The notes beneath the pieces are model-generated. The model worked only from the letters and a program-made list of their open reading frames with translations, made no database searches and was not told the origin of the DNA. A stretch of DNA of 64,000 bases from Methanobrevibacter_A acididurans (GTDB lineage Archaea; Methanobacteriota; Methanobacteria; Methanobacteriales; Methanobacteriaceae). The stretch covers positions 1,240,001 through 1,304,000 of the forward strand of contig NZ_CP166991.1 in the NCBI RefSeq assembly GCF_046197875.1, written 5' to 3'. Shown here piece by piece: positions 26,429-36,084 of the stretch (position 1 is the first letter of the stretch; every line of letters begins with the position of its first letter). Position numbers and translations under genes: made by a program.

Positions 26429-28069
26429 TTATTTTAATGCTTTTTTAATACTTTCATCCATCATATCAGTATCTTCAGGGAATTCTTCAGTATCTAATTC
26501 TTCTAATGTTTCTTCATCAATATGTTCAGGGTTAACTTCTCGTAGGTAAACTATATCATTCTCTTTTAAACCATGAATATCATTTAAATCAGATACTACT
26601 TCACCTATAATATTAGTTCCATCGAAAGGTTCCGCTGTAGGACCAAACTCATCATTATCCTTTGTACGAATTCCAATAATACCAAGATTCTTACGACTCA
26701 TATTAGTTACCCCAATACTTCCAGCTTTAACAATATCCTTTGGAGTGTTTTCAGGTAAAATACCTTTAGCTTCCCTATCATCACCTGCAAACATGAAAAT
26801 ATGCATATCTTGCACTGCAAAGTATACTTTTAAAGTTCCAATTGGTTTTTCAACTAATCCAGTTAATTTATCAAAGTACCATCTTGTACGTGGAGCCTTA
26901 TCAGTCATTTTAATAAGAATTAAATCAGTTTTATTTAATCCTTTAGTTTGAACTTTTCCCGCTTTTATAATATCCATTGTTTCATTAGGGATTTGTTCAA
27001 CTATAATAGCATCATCCTCAGTAACACCAACACGTTCCTGTTTAATACCCCTATTTTTTAATTCTTCCTCAACTTCTTTCTGTGTTTTTGTTAAAGTTTT
27101 AATAGGTTCAGGATTAGAATGAATTGTAATAACATCCCCATAACTTGCAATATCTATTAATTCCATACCTTTAACAACTTTACCTATTGTAGTGTGACTA
27201 TTAACTCTAACACGATCTTCACGATAAATATAAATTTTTCCTTTACCTTTACCAGAATTACGTAAAGTTACAGTACCTCTTTTACGTTCTGTAATCTCTT
27301 CAACAGGTTTAGTGATTCCTTGTAACCAAAATTCTCCAATGAAAGAATTAGATTCATAATCAACCTTAATAGTATTATCATGAATAACTGAAAAGAATTG
27401 TTCAACAGATTTTGAAGAATTAACATTAGGTTCAACAAGACAATATGTGAATAATTGATTACCTTCAGCTAAAGGTGTGCTTAATTCACTAACAGAAGAT
27501 GAATCTGTTACAGTACTACGCTCTATAATAGGTTCAACACTAATTATATCATCATCATCAGTTAATTGACGTAAAGTACGAACTCCACCAATAACTTTAG
27601 CAAAAACACCATTATTTGTACCTTCAGGAACACCATAAACATTTTCCATATCTTCTTTTGCAAAAATTATATGAGTCGCATCACGACTAAAACCAGAAAG
27701 ACTTAATAAAACATCTCTATCCCAATATTTATGATTTTCTTTAGATGGAGTAAAATCAGTAGTAACAGGCCCTACTGCAACTTCATTATTACTAGTCCAT
27801 CTAACACTTAAACCATTAAAATCAGAATAATGAGATTTCCAAAAATCAACTAAAGGTTTAGCTTCAGGAGCATCAGACAATTCTATAATAACACTACCTT
27901 TAGGAGATTTAATTTTATATTTATTAATATTCCCTTCTAATTCAGATTGTCCCTTAATTAAACAAATTAAACTACCTTGACTATAAGGAGCATTACTTAT
28001 ATTAATTGCATCCTTTATTGTAGAACCTTCAGGAATATCAACATCTTCACCATTAATTTTAACTAACAT
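26429..28069 (-). CDS. mmp3: Methanogenesis marker protein 3
   Basis: A 546-residue UPF0288/methanogenesis marker 3 protein. It starts with a ubiquitin-like (ThiS/MoaD-type) stretch, MLVKINGEDVDIPEGSTIKDAI, followed by a cyclophilin-like region where NGVFAKVIGG and the later TKGLNKTD segments recall peptidyl-prolyl isomerase folds, and an acidic C-terminus. Mmp3 is reported in the methyl-CoM reductase activation complex. It is the first gene of the marker operon after mmp2 (96 bp gap). No frameshift or truncation is seen. Confidence 0.88.
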   Translation of the reverse strand: MLVKINGEDVDIPEGSTIKDAINISNAPYSQGSLICLIKGQSELEGNINKYKIKSPKGSVIIELSDAPEAKPLVDFWKSHYSDFNGLSVRWTSNNEVAVGPVTTDFTPSKENHKYWDRDVLLSLSGFSRDATHIIFAKEDMENVYGVPEGTNNGVFAKVIGGVRTLRQLTDDDDIISVEPIIERSTVTDSSSVSELSTPLAEGNQLFTYCLVEPNVNSSKSVEQFFSVIHDNTIKVDYESNSFIGEFWLQGITKPVEEITERKRGTVTLRNSGKGKGKIYIYREDRVRVNSHTTIGKVVKGMELIDIASYGDVITIHSNPEPIKTLTKTQKEVEEELKNRGIKQERVGVTEDDAIIVEQIPNETMDIIKAGKVQTKGLNKTDLILIKMTDKAPRTRWYFDKLTGLVEKPIGTLKVYFAVQDMHIFMFAGDDREAKGILPENTPKDIVKAGSIGVTNMSRKNLGIIGIRTKDNDEFGPTAEPFDGTNIIGEVVSDLNDIHGLKENDIVYLREVNPEHIDEETLEELDTEEFPEDTDMMDESIKKALK

Positions 28070-28165
28070 AAGTTTCCAAATCCTATTAACTTTTTTTTAT
28101 TAACTTTTTTTTATAATTAAATTATATTTACCAAAAAAATGTATATACATTAACTTTTCTTTAAT

Positions 28166-29137
28166 TTATAATACGGGATTAACCTTTTGATTAAATAAAA
28201 CTAAACGTTCATCCTTATATTCAACATATAAAGATTTTTCACTAATTACATCACCAACAACAGACACAGTAAAATCAAATTTAGAAAGCATATCAATAAC
28301 TCCTTGAGTATTCTCAACAGGAGAAGTTAAAACAAATGCTGCACCAGGATAAGATTTTAACCAATCCTCCCAATCCACTTTAGGATTTCGGGGAATAGAT
28401 TCTAAACGAACACAAGCACCAACATCAGAGCATTCACATAACATTTCAAGAGTACCTAATACTCCAGGATTACTTATATCTTTACCTGCAGTAACAAGTC
28501 CAGATTCACCTAAATCTTTCATAACTTTAATTTGATTTTGAACTAAAGTTTCATCTTTTAAATAAGTAGTATCCCAATTTAAAGGGAAATCATGGTGTTG
28601 TCTTCCTTCAATATCTATAGCAACTAATACTTTATCTCCAACATTAGCCCCAAAACTGGTGATTAATTTATCTTTATTAGCAATCCCAATAATTGCCATT
28701 CCAATAGAATCAAAATCTGCATCAGGGTGAAGATGTCCGCCAACTAAAGGAATATTAAATTTTTCACAACCATCTTTAATCCCTTTCATAAGCTCATCAT
28801 AAATTTTATCATGCTTAATTGATAATATATCCACCATTGCTAAAGGTTTTCCACCCATTGCTGCAATATCATTAACATTAACAAGAACACTACAATATCC
28901 TGCCCAGTAAGGATTTGTGTTCATCAATTGACCCCATATACCATCTGCTGCAAAAAGTATCACTTGATTATTCCCAATATCAATAGCTGATGCATCATCG
29001 CCAAAGTCTAATAAAACATTCCCTGAAATGTTATAAACAGATTTTAGAGAGTCTGTAACTTTACTTATATCATTTTTTCTGGTTACACCATTAAAAGACT
29101 GAAGAGATTTTATAAGATCCTTTAAATCCAAAAACAT
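28166..29137 (-). CDS. mmp2: AIR synthase-related protein, methanogenesis marker 2
   Basis: A 323-residue protein with the PurM/SelD/HypE/ThiL ATP-binding fold: DFGDDASAIDIG (metal/phosphate loop), NVNDIAAMGGKPLAMVD, GGHLHPD and DISNPGVLGTLEML are the classic motifs. Members phosphorylate or activate small substrates with ATP; the marker-2 subgroup has no known reaction. The ATG at 29137 (MFLDLKDL) is chosen because GAGGTG lies five bases upstream; the ATG at 29146 would overlap that site. Its first ten codons lie inside a 145-bp tandem duplication. Confidence 0.78.
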   Translation of the reverse strand: MFLDLKDLIKSLQSFNGVTRKNDISKVTDSLKSVYNISGNVLLDFGDDASAIDIGNNQVILFAADGIWGQLMNTNPYWAGYCSVLVNVNDIAAMGGKPLAMVDILSIKHDKIYDELMKGIKDGCEKFNIPLVGGHLHPDADFDSIGMAIIGIANKDKLITSFGANVGDKVLVAIDIEGRQHHDFPLNWDTTYLKDETLVQNQIKVMKDLGESGLVTAGKDISNPGVLGTLEMLCECSDVGACVRLESIPRNPKVDWEDWLKSYPGAAFVLTSPVENTQGVIDMLSKFDFTVSVVGDVISEKSLYVEYKDERLVLFNQKVNPVL

Positions 29138-29396
29138 ACACCTCATAATTTCTAAAAGATAATAAATTATAAAATTTTATATTAATTAACTATTTTAAAA
29201 TCACAATTTATATTATTTACTATTTTAGTAATTGTTTCAAAAATTTCATTAATTTTATAAGATCCTTTAAATCCAAAAACATACACCTCATAATTTCTAA
29301 AAGATAATAAATTATAAAATTTTATATTAATTAACTATTTTAAAATCACAATTTATATTATTTACTATTTTAGTAATTGTTTCAAAAATTTCATTA
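29107..29396. repeat. Perfect 145-bp tandem duplication
   Basis: Units 29107-29251 and 29252-29396 are identical by eye. Each contains the first ten codons and ribosome site of mmp2, the intergenic region, and the last 20 or so codons plus stop of the upstream DUF2117-like gene. Both real genes stay intact at the outer edges; the inner copies are a stray C-terminus and a stray mmp2 start. Confidence 0.95.
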
Positions 29397-30544
29397 AGCT
29401 TCAAAGTTTTAAAATCATCCAAGTTACAATCCTTTGGATATTGAATTTCTAAAATTTCATTGAAATTAAAAACTTTATCAAAAATTTCAGCTCCAACAAT
29501 ATCATCATAACCAGATTCTACTTGTATAATTTTAGATTCATTTTTAACAAAACCATGCTCTACAACTTTATCTAAATCCCCATCTGTTATTCCAATAATT
29601 GGGACATTAAAACGATAAAGAATATCTGAAGCCACTAAAGTTGTATCATCACCTACAGTAATAACTAAATCATTATCTTTTAGTTTATAAATATCTTCAG
29701 CAGCATGATCTAAGTAAGCAATACTTAAAATTGTAGAAGAATTATCCTTGTTTAATACTCGAGGTTCAATATCATCACTTCTGCGAAGTAAACCTGTTTT
29801 AATAATTGCAGTATTTAAATCTATTTTCCCTAATTTATCCACACCGTGTTGTTTAATATTCCCTCCAATAATATCTGTAATAATACCATCTTTTGCAACA
29901 AGAGTTAACTTATCAGATGAAGATTTTCCAATAACCATTCCATTTACAAGGATATTTTCACCTGGACTTACCCCATGAACTGGACGAACAATACTACCTT
30001 TTAAATCTGGAATATTATTAGTAAAATGTTTTAACCTTACATCTTCAGGTGTTACGATATTTAATTCTAATTGACTAGCTAGTTTAATTGCAAAATCATC
30101 AGCAGTTAAAGTTTTATATTCACTTCTAGCACCAGGATGTATATTTAATTTAGTTTCATTACCATCCCAAACAATAACACTACCATCATTTTCCCCTGGA
30201 CGTTCAATTTGTATGACTGGTGTTAAATCATCAGTTAAATATTGACTATAATGATTAAAAACTTTATAACCAAACACTTGACCTGTTGTGGAAGATTTAC
30301 CATAATTTAATAAGAAAATACAATCTAAATTTTCATCCTTAAATTTCTTTAATGATTGACTAGGAAGTAATTTCTCTTTAATATTTATCACATTTTCAAG
30401 GGAAGCATCAATAACTGCAGTTCTTCCCATTGTTCCACCTAGCCTACAATGAATATTACCATAATTTGATAATATATCTAAAATATATAAAGCATACCCT
30501 GAATCTATAATATTCGGGCCATGTACTACTACTCCAATTTCCAT
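29327..30544 (-). CDS. DUF2117-like conserved archaeal protein
   Basis: A 405-residue soluble protein that I recognise only as a conserved methanogen protein of the DUF2117 type. The N-terminus (IGVVVHGPNIIDSGYALYIL) looks like a Rossmann-type strand with a Gly-Pro turn; a GGTMGRTAVIDASLEN segment and a C-terminal TVGDDTTLVASDILYRF stretch follow. It has no signal peptide. It lies upstream of mmp2 on the same strand, so a link with methanogenesis is plausible. Its last codons are included in the 145-bp duplication. Confidence 0.65.
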   Translation of the reverse strand: MEIGVVVHGPNIIDSGYALYILDILSNYGNIHCRLGGTMGRTAVIDASLENVINIKEKLLPSQSLKKFKDENLDCIFLLNYGKSSTTGQVFGYKVFNHYSQYLTDDLTPVIQIERPGENDGSVIVWDGNETKLNIHPGARSEYKTLTADDFAIKLASQLELNIVTPEDVRLKHFTNNIPDLKGSIVRPVHGVSPGENILVNGMVIGKSSSDKLTLVAKDGIITDIIGGNIKQHGVDKLGKIDLNTAIIKTGLLRRSDDIEPRVLNKDNSSTILSIAYLDHAAEDIYKLKDNDLVITVGDDTTLVASDILYRFNVPIIGITDGDLDKVVEHGFVKNESKIIQVESGYDDIVGAEIFDKVFNFNEILEIQYPKDCNLDDFKTLKLNEIFETITKIVNNINCDFKIVN

Positions 30545-30581
30545 AAATAATAAACCTACAAAAACAAATTTTCTTTTATAA

Positions 30582-31085
30582 TTACTTTTTTATTCTGCGT
30601 TTAAAAAGTGAAGACCCACACACTTCACAATCTTCATAAGGATAATCTTCAGGATAATCCCGTTTACAACCATTACAAGTTTTAACCCAATTATACACAC
30701 CATTAATACCTTTAGTAATAATACTACTATAAGGAATACCTATAATCTTTAAAACATTCTGTATAGAATAATCATCAGTTAAAACTTTAACATTACTATT
30801 AGTATTCTGAATATCTAAGGCTAAAGCTATTAAATTCTTATCCGGTTCAGATAATCTTAAACTATCACCAGATTTTTTAATAATTTCATCTAGTTCTAAC
30901 TTAAATTTATCATTAGGATTACGGACAATTAAATTACCCTCATCAATTGCTTGATTCAAACGTATTTGAGACTTTAAATCCTTAACTTCATGAGTTATAT
31001 CAGATACTGTATAATTAACATTATTACCCGGTTCATAACCATTAATAAAAGCAGAAGCATCTAAAACATAAACAACATTATTCAT
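30582..31085 (-). CDS. nob1: Nob1 endonuclease (PIN domain, zinc ribbon)
   Basis: A 167-residue rRNA endonuclease that cuts the 3' end of pre-16S rRNA during small-subunit maturation. The PIN domain starts VVYVLDASAFINGYEP (catalytic Asp), with later acidic residues in LSEPDKNLIALALD and VLTDDYSIQNV. The C-terminal zinc ribbon is CNGCKRD...CEVCGS. The ATG at 31085 is used: the frame upstream codes for a hydrophobic run with no family match, and the upstream part overlaps divergent moaB. Confidence 0.9.
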   Translation of the reverse strand: MNNVVYVLDASAFINGYEPGNNVNYTVSDITHEVKDLKSQIRLNQAIDEGNLIVRNPNDKFKLELDEIIKKSGDSLRLSEPDKNLIALALDIQNTNSNVKVLTDDYSIQNVLKIIGIPYSSIITKGINGVYNWVKTCNGCKRDYPEDYPYEDCEVCGSSLFKRRIKK

Positions 31086-31172
31086 ATTAATTATATATAG
31101 ATAATAAAAAATATATACCTTACTCGGAAAAAATAATTCTAAGAAAAAATTAAGGATAGGATGTAAATAAAA

Positions 31173-31694
31173 ATGATAAGCGAAACAATGGAATCCCATA
31201 AAAAAGATAGTCCCTCAGATATAAAATGTGGAATCATCACATTAAGTGATAGTTTAAAAGAAAAAGGTAATGAAGGAATAGAAGAAGATTTATCAGGACA
31301 ATATTTATTTGAAAGACTAAGTGAAAAATATGAAGTATCCGCATATGTACTTATAGCAGACGAATCAGATAAATTAATACAAGCTATATCTAATATGAAT
31401 AGTAAAGGAATAGATGTAATTTTCACAACAGGTGGAACAGGACTTGAAAGTAGAGATATAACTATTGAAACATTAGTTCCAAGATTTGATAAAGTAATAC
31501 TCGGTTTTGGGGAAGAATTCCGTCGAAAATCCTTTGAAAAATTAGGTTCCGGAGCATTACTATCCAGATCAACTGCTGGAATTTATAATAAAACAATCAT
31601 TTTTGCATTACCCGGTTCACCTAATGCTGTTGAAATGGGTTTAAATTTAATATATCCTGAAATAGGACATCTTGTAAAACATGCAAGAAAATAA
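31173..31694 (+). CDS. moaB: MoaB/Mog-family molybdopterin adenylyltransferase
   Basis: A 173-residue MoaB-type protein of molybdenum or tungsten cofactor synthesis. It adenylates molybdopterin before metal insertion. Recognisable are CGIITLSDS at the start of the fold, FTTGGTGLESRDIT (the substrate loop with TTGGTG), and FALPGSPNAVEMGL. Formylmethanofuran dehydrogenase needs this cofactor in methanogens. Divergent from nob1 and convergent with pyrE, 15 bp from its end. Confidence 0.9.
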   Translation: MISETMESHKKDSPSDIKCGIITLSDSLKEKGNEGIEEDLSGQYLFERLSEKYEVSAYVLIADESDKLIQAISNMNSKGIDVIFTTGGTGLESRDITIETLVPRFDKVILGFGEEFRRKSFEKLGSGALLSRSTAGIYNKTIIFALPGSPNAVEMGLNLIYPEIGHLVKHARK

Positions 31695-31709
31695 GAAAAA
31701 ATAAAATAA

Positions 31710-32234
31710 TTAAAAAAATTCATTAACACTAATTAAAGGTTCTAAAAGAATATTTGCATCTTCAAATGCCTCAACAGCACCTTCTTCACGGTCAACACAA
31801 ACAAAAGCTCTACTAACATTACCACCATTATCTTGGATTGCATGTATAGCTTTAAGTAAAGATCCACCAGTTGTAGTAACATCTTCTACAACAATAACAT
31901 CATCACCTTCACATAATTCACCTTCAATAAGTTTACTAGTACCATAACCCTTTTTTTCTTTACGTATCATAAGTAATGGAATACGTGACTCTAAAGATAC
32001 AGCAGTAGCTATAGGAACAGCACCTAAAGCAGGTCCTGCAACTTTATCAATATTATCATCACTTATTTTATCAGTAATTAATTTAGCAATAGTTGATAAT
32101 ATTTCAGGATTAGTGATTGCTTTTTTCATATTAACATAATAATTACTTTTTTTACCACTAGCTAGAGTGAAATCTCCCTTTTCAAAAACTTTATTTTCTT
32201 TTAAAATTTGAATTAAATAATCTTTATTTGACAT
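31710..32234 (-). CDS. pyrE: Orotate phosphoribosyltransferase
   Basis: A 174-residue type I phosphoribosyltransferase that joins orotate and PRPP to orotidine-5'-phosphate in UMP synthesis. The PRPP loop is VIVVEDVTTTGGSLLKA; the start FEKGDFTLASGKKSNYYVNMKKA is typical of PyrE, and KVAGPALGAVPIATAVSL follows. Length is standard. The PRC-barrel gene lies 30 bp upstream on the same strand, so the two may form an operon. Confidence 0.94.
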   Translation of the reverse strand: MSNKDYLIQILKENKVFEKGDFTLASGKKSNYYVNMKKAITNPEILSTIAKLITDKISDDNIDKVAGPALGAVPIATAVSLESRIPLLMIRKEKKGYGTSKLIEGELCEGDDVIVVEDVTTTGGSLLKAIHAIQDNGGNVSRAFVCVDREEGAVEAFEDANILLEPLISVNEFF

Positions 32235-32264
32235 AGAAATCTCTTAATAAAAAAAAGTTTTTTT

Positions 32265-32501
32265 TTATTCCTCTTCGGATAAATCTTTTAATAATATTTT
32301 ATCCCCAACTTTACTCACCATATCTACAGGAATAATATCTTCACTTTTTTTAATATTCATTTTTTCTTTAATATTGCCTTTATTAATTACTAAACCTGTT
32401 ATTTGATATGTTTCAGGATCTATTTCAAAATCAACAACTTTTCCAAGTATAGTAACATTTAAATTTAATACTTCTTTTCCTAAAATTTCTTTAGTTCTCA
32501 T
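32265..32501 (-). CDS. PRC-barrel domain protein
   Basis: A 78-residue protein consisting of a single PRC-barrel: IGKEV-type opening (ILGKEVLNLNVTILGKVVDFEID), ITGLVIN strand, and VDMVSKVGDKILL near the end. Such small barrels are common in Methanobacteriales in several copies and act as binding or scaffold modules, some in RNA metabolism or cell division. The gene is directly upstream of pyrE. Confidence 0.85.
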   Translation of the reverse strand: MRTKEILGKEVLNLNVTILGKVVDFEIDPETYQITGLVINKGNIKEKMNIKKSEDIIPVDMVSKVGDKILLKDLSEEE

Positions 32502-32673
32502 TTTATAAACACAACTCCTAAAATCATTATTTTATTTATTTTTAAAAAACGGTTCTCTTTAATTTAATAATATTATTTTATACATTCTAATTATTTATAC
32601 CTTTAAAAAAGTTTGACATTATTAAAGGTAAAAAAAAATAATTAAAAAAAAGTGTTAAATTGGAGAAAATATT

Positions 32674-32847
32674 TTAATAAGAATCTAAATCTTCTTCAGT
32701 AATTCCTTTATCCTGAAGACGTTCTTCTTCATCTTCATCCCCTTTATTCCAATTAACAATACCATAAACCACACAAAGAAGTGTAGATAAAATTATTAAA
32801 ACATAAACACCCCAAATCCATGGATCAGATATACCAAAAACCATCAT
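32674..32847 (-). CDS. Symporter small accessory protein, 57 aa
   Basis: A short gene translated by hand. It has one membrane helix (IWGVYVLIILSTLLCVVYGI), an aromatic N-terminus (SDPWIWG) and a charged, acidic cytoplasmic tail (GDEDEEERL). Its ATG overlaps the stop codon of the symporter by one base (TAATG), with the ribosome site GGAGG inside the last symporter codons. This is the arrangement of the small accessory subunits found with archaeal and bacterial sodium/solute symporters, so it is probably a partner of the 538-residue transporter. Confidence 0.8.
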   Translation of the reverse strand: MMVFGISDPWIWGVYVLIILSTLLCVVYGIVNWNKGDEDEEERLQDKGITEEDLDSY

Positions 32848-34463
32848 TAGGATTCCTCCTTAACTTTCTTCTTATTAAAACCTCTAAATGAATTTGTTAA
32901 ATATTTTTCATCTAATGGTTTTGTGAGTAAGGAAACTACAACTAAAAAGATTATACTAATTGGTAATGCAATTATCATAGTATCAACATAAGGCCAAGGC
33001 ATAGTTGATATTAACATAGGATAACCAGTTAAGAATTTACAAATTCCTAAAGATGTTGCAGTTTTTCCAAAGACAAATATTAACCAAAACAAACTTGAGA
33101 ATACTCCAGCTAATATACTTGCAATAGCTCCTTCACGAGTTGCACGCTTCCAATAACATGCCGCCAAATAAGCAGGAAGGAAAGAAGCAGCACAAACACC
33201 AAAGAATAAACTAGTACCTAAAGCTACTATACTTCCAGGTAGGGATAAACCTATAATAAGAGATAATACTATAGCTACAAGAATACCTATTTTAGAAAAT
33301 GTAGTAGATAAATTATCAGATAACTTACGTTTATGTAAAGTTTCAATTATATCATGCCCTAAAGCGGTTCCTTGAGTATGATACTGACCACTTAATGTAC
33401 TCATGGAAGCTGCAATCAATGTTAAAAGGAATAAATATACAAACCATTCAGGCATTGCCATGGAAATAAATGTAGGAATTATTTTATCAATATTACCTGC
33501 AACCATATTTACTGCAATTTTTCCAAAATTATCAAAGAAAAACACATTAGAAAGGGATCCAACAATATATGCAGTAGTTGGTATTAATGCAATGAAAACT
33601 CCTCCAATTAAAATAGAACGATTTAATTCTTTATCAGATTTCACTGTCATAAATCTTACTGCAAGTGATGGTTGTGCAAGTGCACCAATTCCAACCCCTA
33701 AAATTGTAGTTGTTACAAGATTCCACCAATAAGGTGAAGATAATGTAGGGAAAGAAGTCCATCCCGTTCCCCCATCAGCCGCTGCCGCAGCTGGATATAA
33801 ATGAACCATATTAGATAAAGCCATGTTTGCATGAGATACTCCACCTAATTTCGCATATACAAATACAAGTAAAATAGCCATACTAACAAACATTATAGTT
33901 CCTTGAAGAGCATCAGTATACATAACTCCCTTAATACCACCATAGAACACATACACTGCAATAATTAAAGATAAAATCAGAAGTGATAAACTAAAATTAA
34001 GAGCTAAACTAGTTTCCATAAATCTAGCAGCACCAATAAGAACAACTGCAGCATATAATGGCATACCACAGAATATAATTAAACCACTAGCAACTTGTAT
34101 AAAACGACTATTAAATCTACGACCTAAAAATTCAGGAAATGTAACACTACCTAAATTATGTCCAATACGACGTGTTCTTTTACCGAGAAATGCAAATGCT
34201 ATAAATATTCCAACTATAACATTTAACCATGCTAACCATAAAATTCCCATACCATATTTACCAGCAATTCCCCCAAAACCAACAATAGCAGCCGTAGATA
34301 TAAATGTTGCCCCATAACTTAAAGCCATAATATAAGAATTAGTATCACGACCGGCTATTAAAAAGTCTTCTGAAGAATTTGTTCTTTTATAAGCAAGATA
34401 ACCTATAAGGATTACCATTATAAAATATATTGCAAATATTGCAATTAACAAAGAATAATTCAT
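32847..34463 (-). CDS. Sodium/solute symporter family transporter
   Basis: A 538-residue membrane protein of the SSS family with about thirteen transmembrane helices. Family features include the first helix, the SSEDFLIAGRD loop, ALSYGATFISTAAIVGFGGIAGKYG, the TFPEFLGRRF segment and YGGIKGVMYTDALQG. It should import an organic solute with sodium; the substrate cannot be read from sequence (proline, pantothenate and acetate transporters all belong here). It is divergent from the phenylacetate-CoA ligase gene at 34751, which suggests, but does not prove, that it carries an organic acid. Confidence 0.9.
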   Translation of the reverse strand: MNYSLLIAIFAIYFIMVILIGYLAYKRTNSSEDFLIAGRDTNSYIMALSYGATFISTAAIVGFGGIAGKYGMGILWLAWLNVIVGIFIAFAFLGKRTRRIGHNLGSVTFPEFLGRRFNSRFIQVASGLIIFCGMPLYAAVVLIGAARFMETSLALNFSLSLLILSLIIAVYVFYGGIKGVMYTDALQGTIMFVSMAILLVFVYAKLGGVSHANMALSNMVHLYPAAAAADGGTGWTSFPTLSSPYWWNLVTTTILGVGIGALAQPSLAVRFMTVKSDKELNRSILIGGVFIALIPTTAYIVGSLSNVFFFDNFGKIAVNMVAGNIDKIIPTFISMAMPEWFVYLFLLTLIAASMSTLSGQYHTQGTALGHDIIETLHKRKLSDNLSTTFSKIGILVAIVLSLIIGLSLPGSIVALGTSLFFGVCAASFLPAYLAACYWKRATREGAIASILAGVFSSLFWLIFVFGKTATSLGICKFLTGYPMLISTMPWPYVDTMIIALPISIIFLVVVSLLTKPLDEKYLTNSFRGFNKKKVKEES

Positions 34464-34750
34464 AAAATTTTAACCTCATATACATAATAATAAATAAAAA
34501 AACTATAAAAGATGAAAGCTACTAAAAATGTACATTTAATTATTTCACCCCAAAAAAATAGGTAGTACAATATAAAAGAATTAACCATCATTTTAAGTTA
34601 TTAATAATTTATAACTAAAATAATATTTAAATATTCTATATAATATATTAATAATTCAAAAATTTATAAACATTAAATAATAAAAATAAATAAAGTTATA
34701 AAATTAAAGATTCATGTTTTAAAAAAAATTTTTATATGAGGATAAAAAAT

Positions 34751-36052
34751 ATGATTTGGAATGAAGCCGCAGAATGTATGGACGAAGAAGATAAAAAGGA
34801 ATTACAATTATCATTACTACAACAAACCGTAAAAAGAGCATATGATAATGTACCTTTCTATAAAAAATTATTAGATGATGCAGGGGTAAAACCTGAAGAT
34901 ATAAAAACATTGAAAGATATTGAAAAAATACCATTCACAACAAAAACTGACCTTAGAGCAGCATACCCATTTAAAATGTTTGCTGTACCAGATGAAGAAA
35001 TTGTGGAAATACACACATCTAGTGGAACAACAGGAGTACCAACAGTATCAGGTTACACAATAAAAGATTTAGATATATGGGGAGAAATGACTGCAAGAGG
35101 ACTTGGAATGTGTAATGCAACCAAAAAAGATAGAATCCAGAATTGTTATGGTTATGGATTATTCACTGGAGGTTTTGGAATACATTACGGTGCAAGAACC
35201 GTAGGATGTACTGTAATCCCAATAAGCGCAGGAAACACAAAAAGACAAGTAGATACCTTATTAGATTTCCAAAGCACAATATTAACATGCACTCCCTCAT
35301 ATGCAGCATATATCGGAGAATACCTTAAAAAAGAAGGTTACAAACCAGATGATATAAGCTTAAAATATGGAGTATTCGGAGCAGAAATGTGGACCGAAGA
35401 AATGAGAAAAGGAATAGAAAAAAGTCTCGGAATAACAGCATTAAATATTTATGGACTAACTGAAGTAATGGGGCCAGGAATAGCAATAGAATGCCCAGAA
35501 CAAACAGGACTACATGTAGCAGATGATCATTTCTACCCAGAAATTATAGATCCTAAAACTGGAGAAACATTACCAGATGGAGAAAAAGGAGAATTAGTAC
35601 TTACAACTTTAACACGGGAAGGTTCACCAATAATCAGATTCCGTACAAAAGACATAACCACTTTACATAAAGGTAAATGTGCTTGTGGAAGAACAAGTTG
35701 TAAAATAGAACGTATAACTGGAAGAAGTGATGATATGCTTAAAATTCGTGGAGTTATGGTTTTCCCATACCAAATCGAACGTGCATTATTCAAAACTGAA
35801 GGCATAGAACCAACCTATCAAATCCATGTAACAAGACCAGGATTACTTGATGAAATTGAAGTGAAAGTAGAAGCATCACCAGATATGTTCTCAGATGAAA
35901 TGAAAGAATTAAGCACACTTGAAAACACATTAAGTAAAAATATACATAATGAAATAGGATTAAGAGTAAATGTAACACTTGTTGAACCAGGATCATTACC
36001 TAGAAGTGAAGGAAAAGCAATAAGAGTAATTGATGAACGTAACTTTGAATAA
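34751..36052 (+). CDS. paaK: Phenylacetate-CoA ligase family protein
   Basis: A 433-residue AMP-forming acyl-CoA ligase. Motifs: the AMP-binding loop HTSSGTTGVPTVSGYT, the A5-like segment NIYGLTEVMGPGI, a zinc-type CACGRTSCKIE insert and GRSDDMLKIRGVMVFPYQIE. It activates phenylacetate or a related aryl acid to its CoA ester. With indolepyruvate ferredoxin oxidoreductase (44-47 kb) this would let the cell make aromatic amino acids from aryl acetates. The start at 34751 has GAGG nine bases upstream and matches the family start (MIWN); the ATG at 34736 overlaps that site. An ACT gene follows at 32 bp. Confidence 0.88.
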   Translation: MIWNEAAECMDEEDKKELQLSLLQQTVKRAYDNVPFYKKLLDDAGVKPEDIKTLKDIEKIPFTTKTDLRAAYPFKMFAVPDEEIVEIHTSSGTTGVPTVSGYTIKDLDIWGEMTARGLGMCNATKKDRIQNCYGYGLFTGGFGIHYGARTVGCTVIPISAGNTKRQVDTLLDFQSTILTCTPSYAAYIGEYLKKEGYKPDDISLKYGVFGAEMWTEEMRKGIEKSLGITALNIYGLTEVMGPGIAIECPEQTGLHVADDHFYPEIIDPKTGETLPDGEKGELVLTTLTREGSPIIRFRTKDITTLHKGKCACGRTSCKIERITGRSDDMLKIRGVMVFPYQIERALFKTEGIEPTYQIHVTRPGLLDEIEVKVEASPDMFSDEMKELSTLENTLSKNIHNEIGLRVNVTLVEPGSLPRSEGKAIRVIDERNFE

Positions 36053-36084
36053 GGAAAAAAATAATTTTTAAGGGAATGAAATTT

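Noticed and set aside
31086..31199. N-terminal hydrophobic extension of the Nob1 frame
   Set aside because: The PIN domain starts at the ATG at 31085; the upstream part overlaps the moaB start region and has no counterpart in the family.
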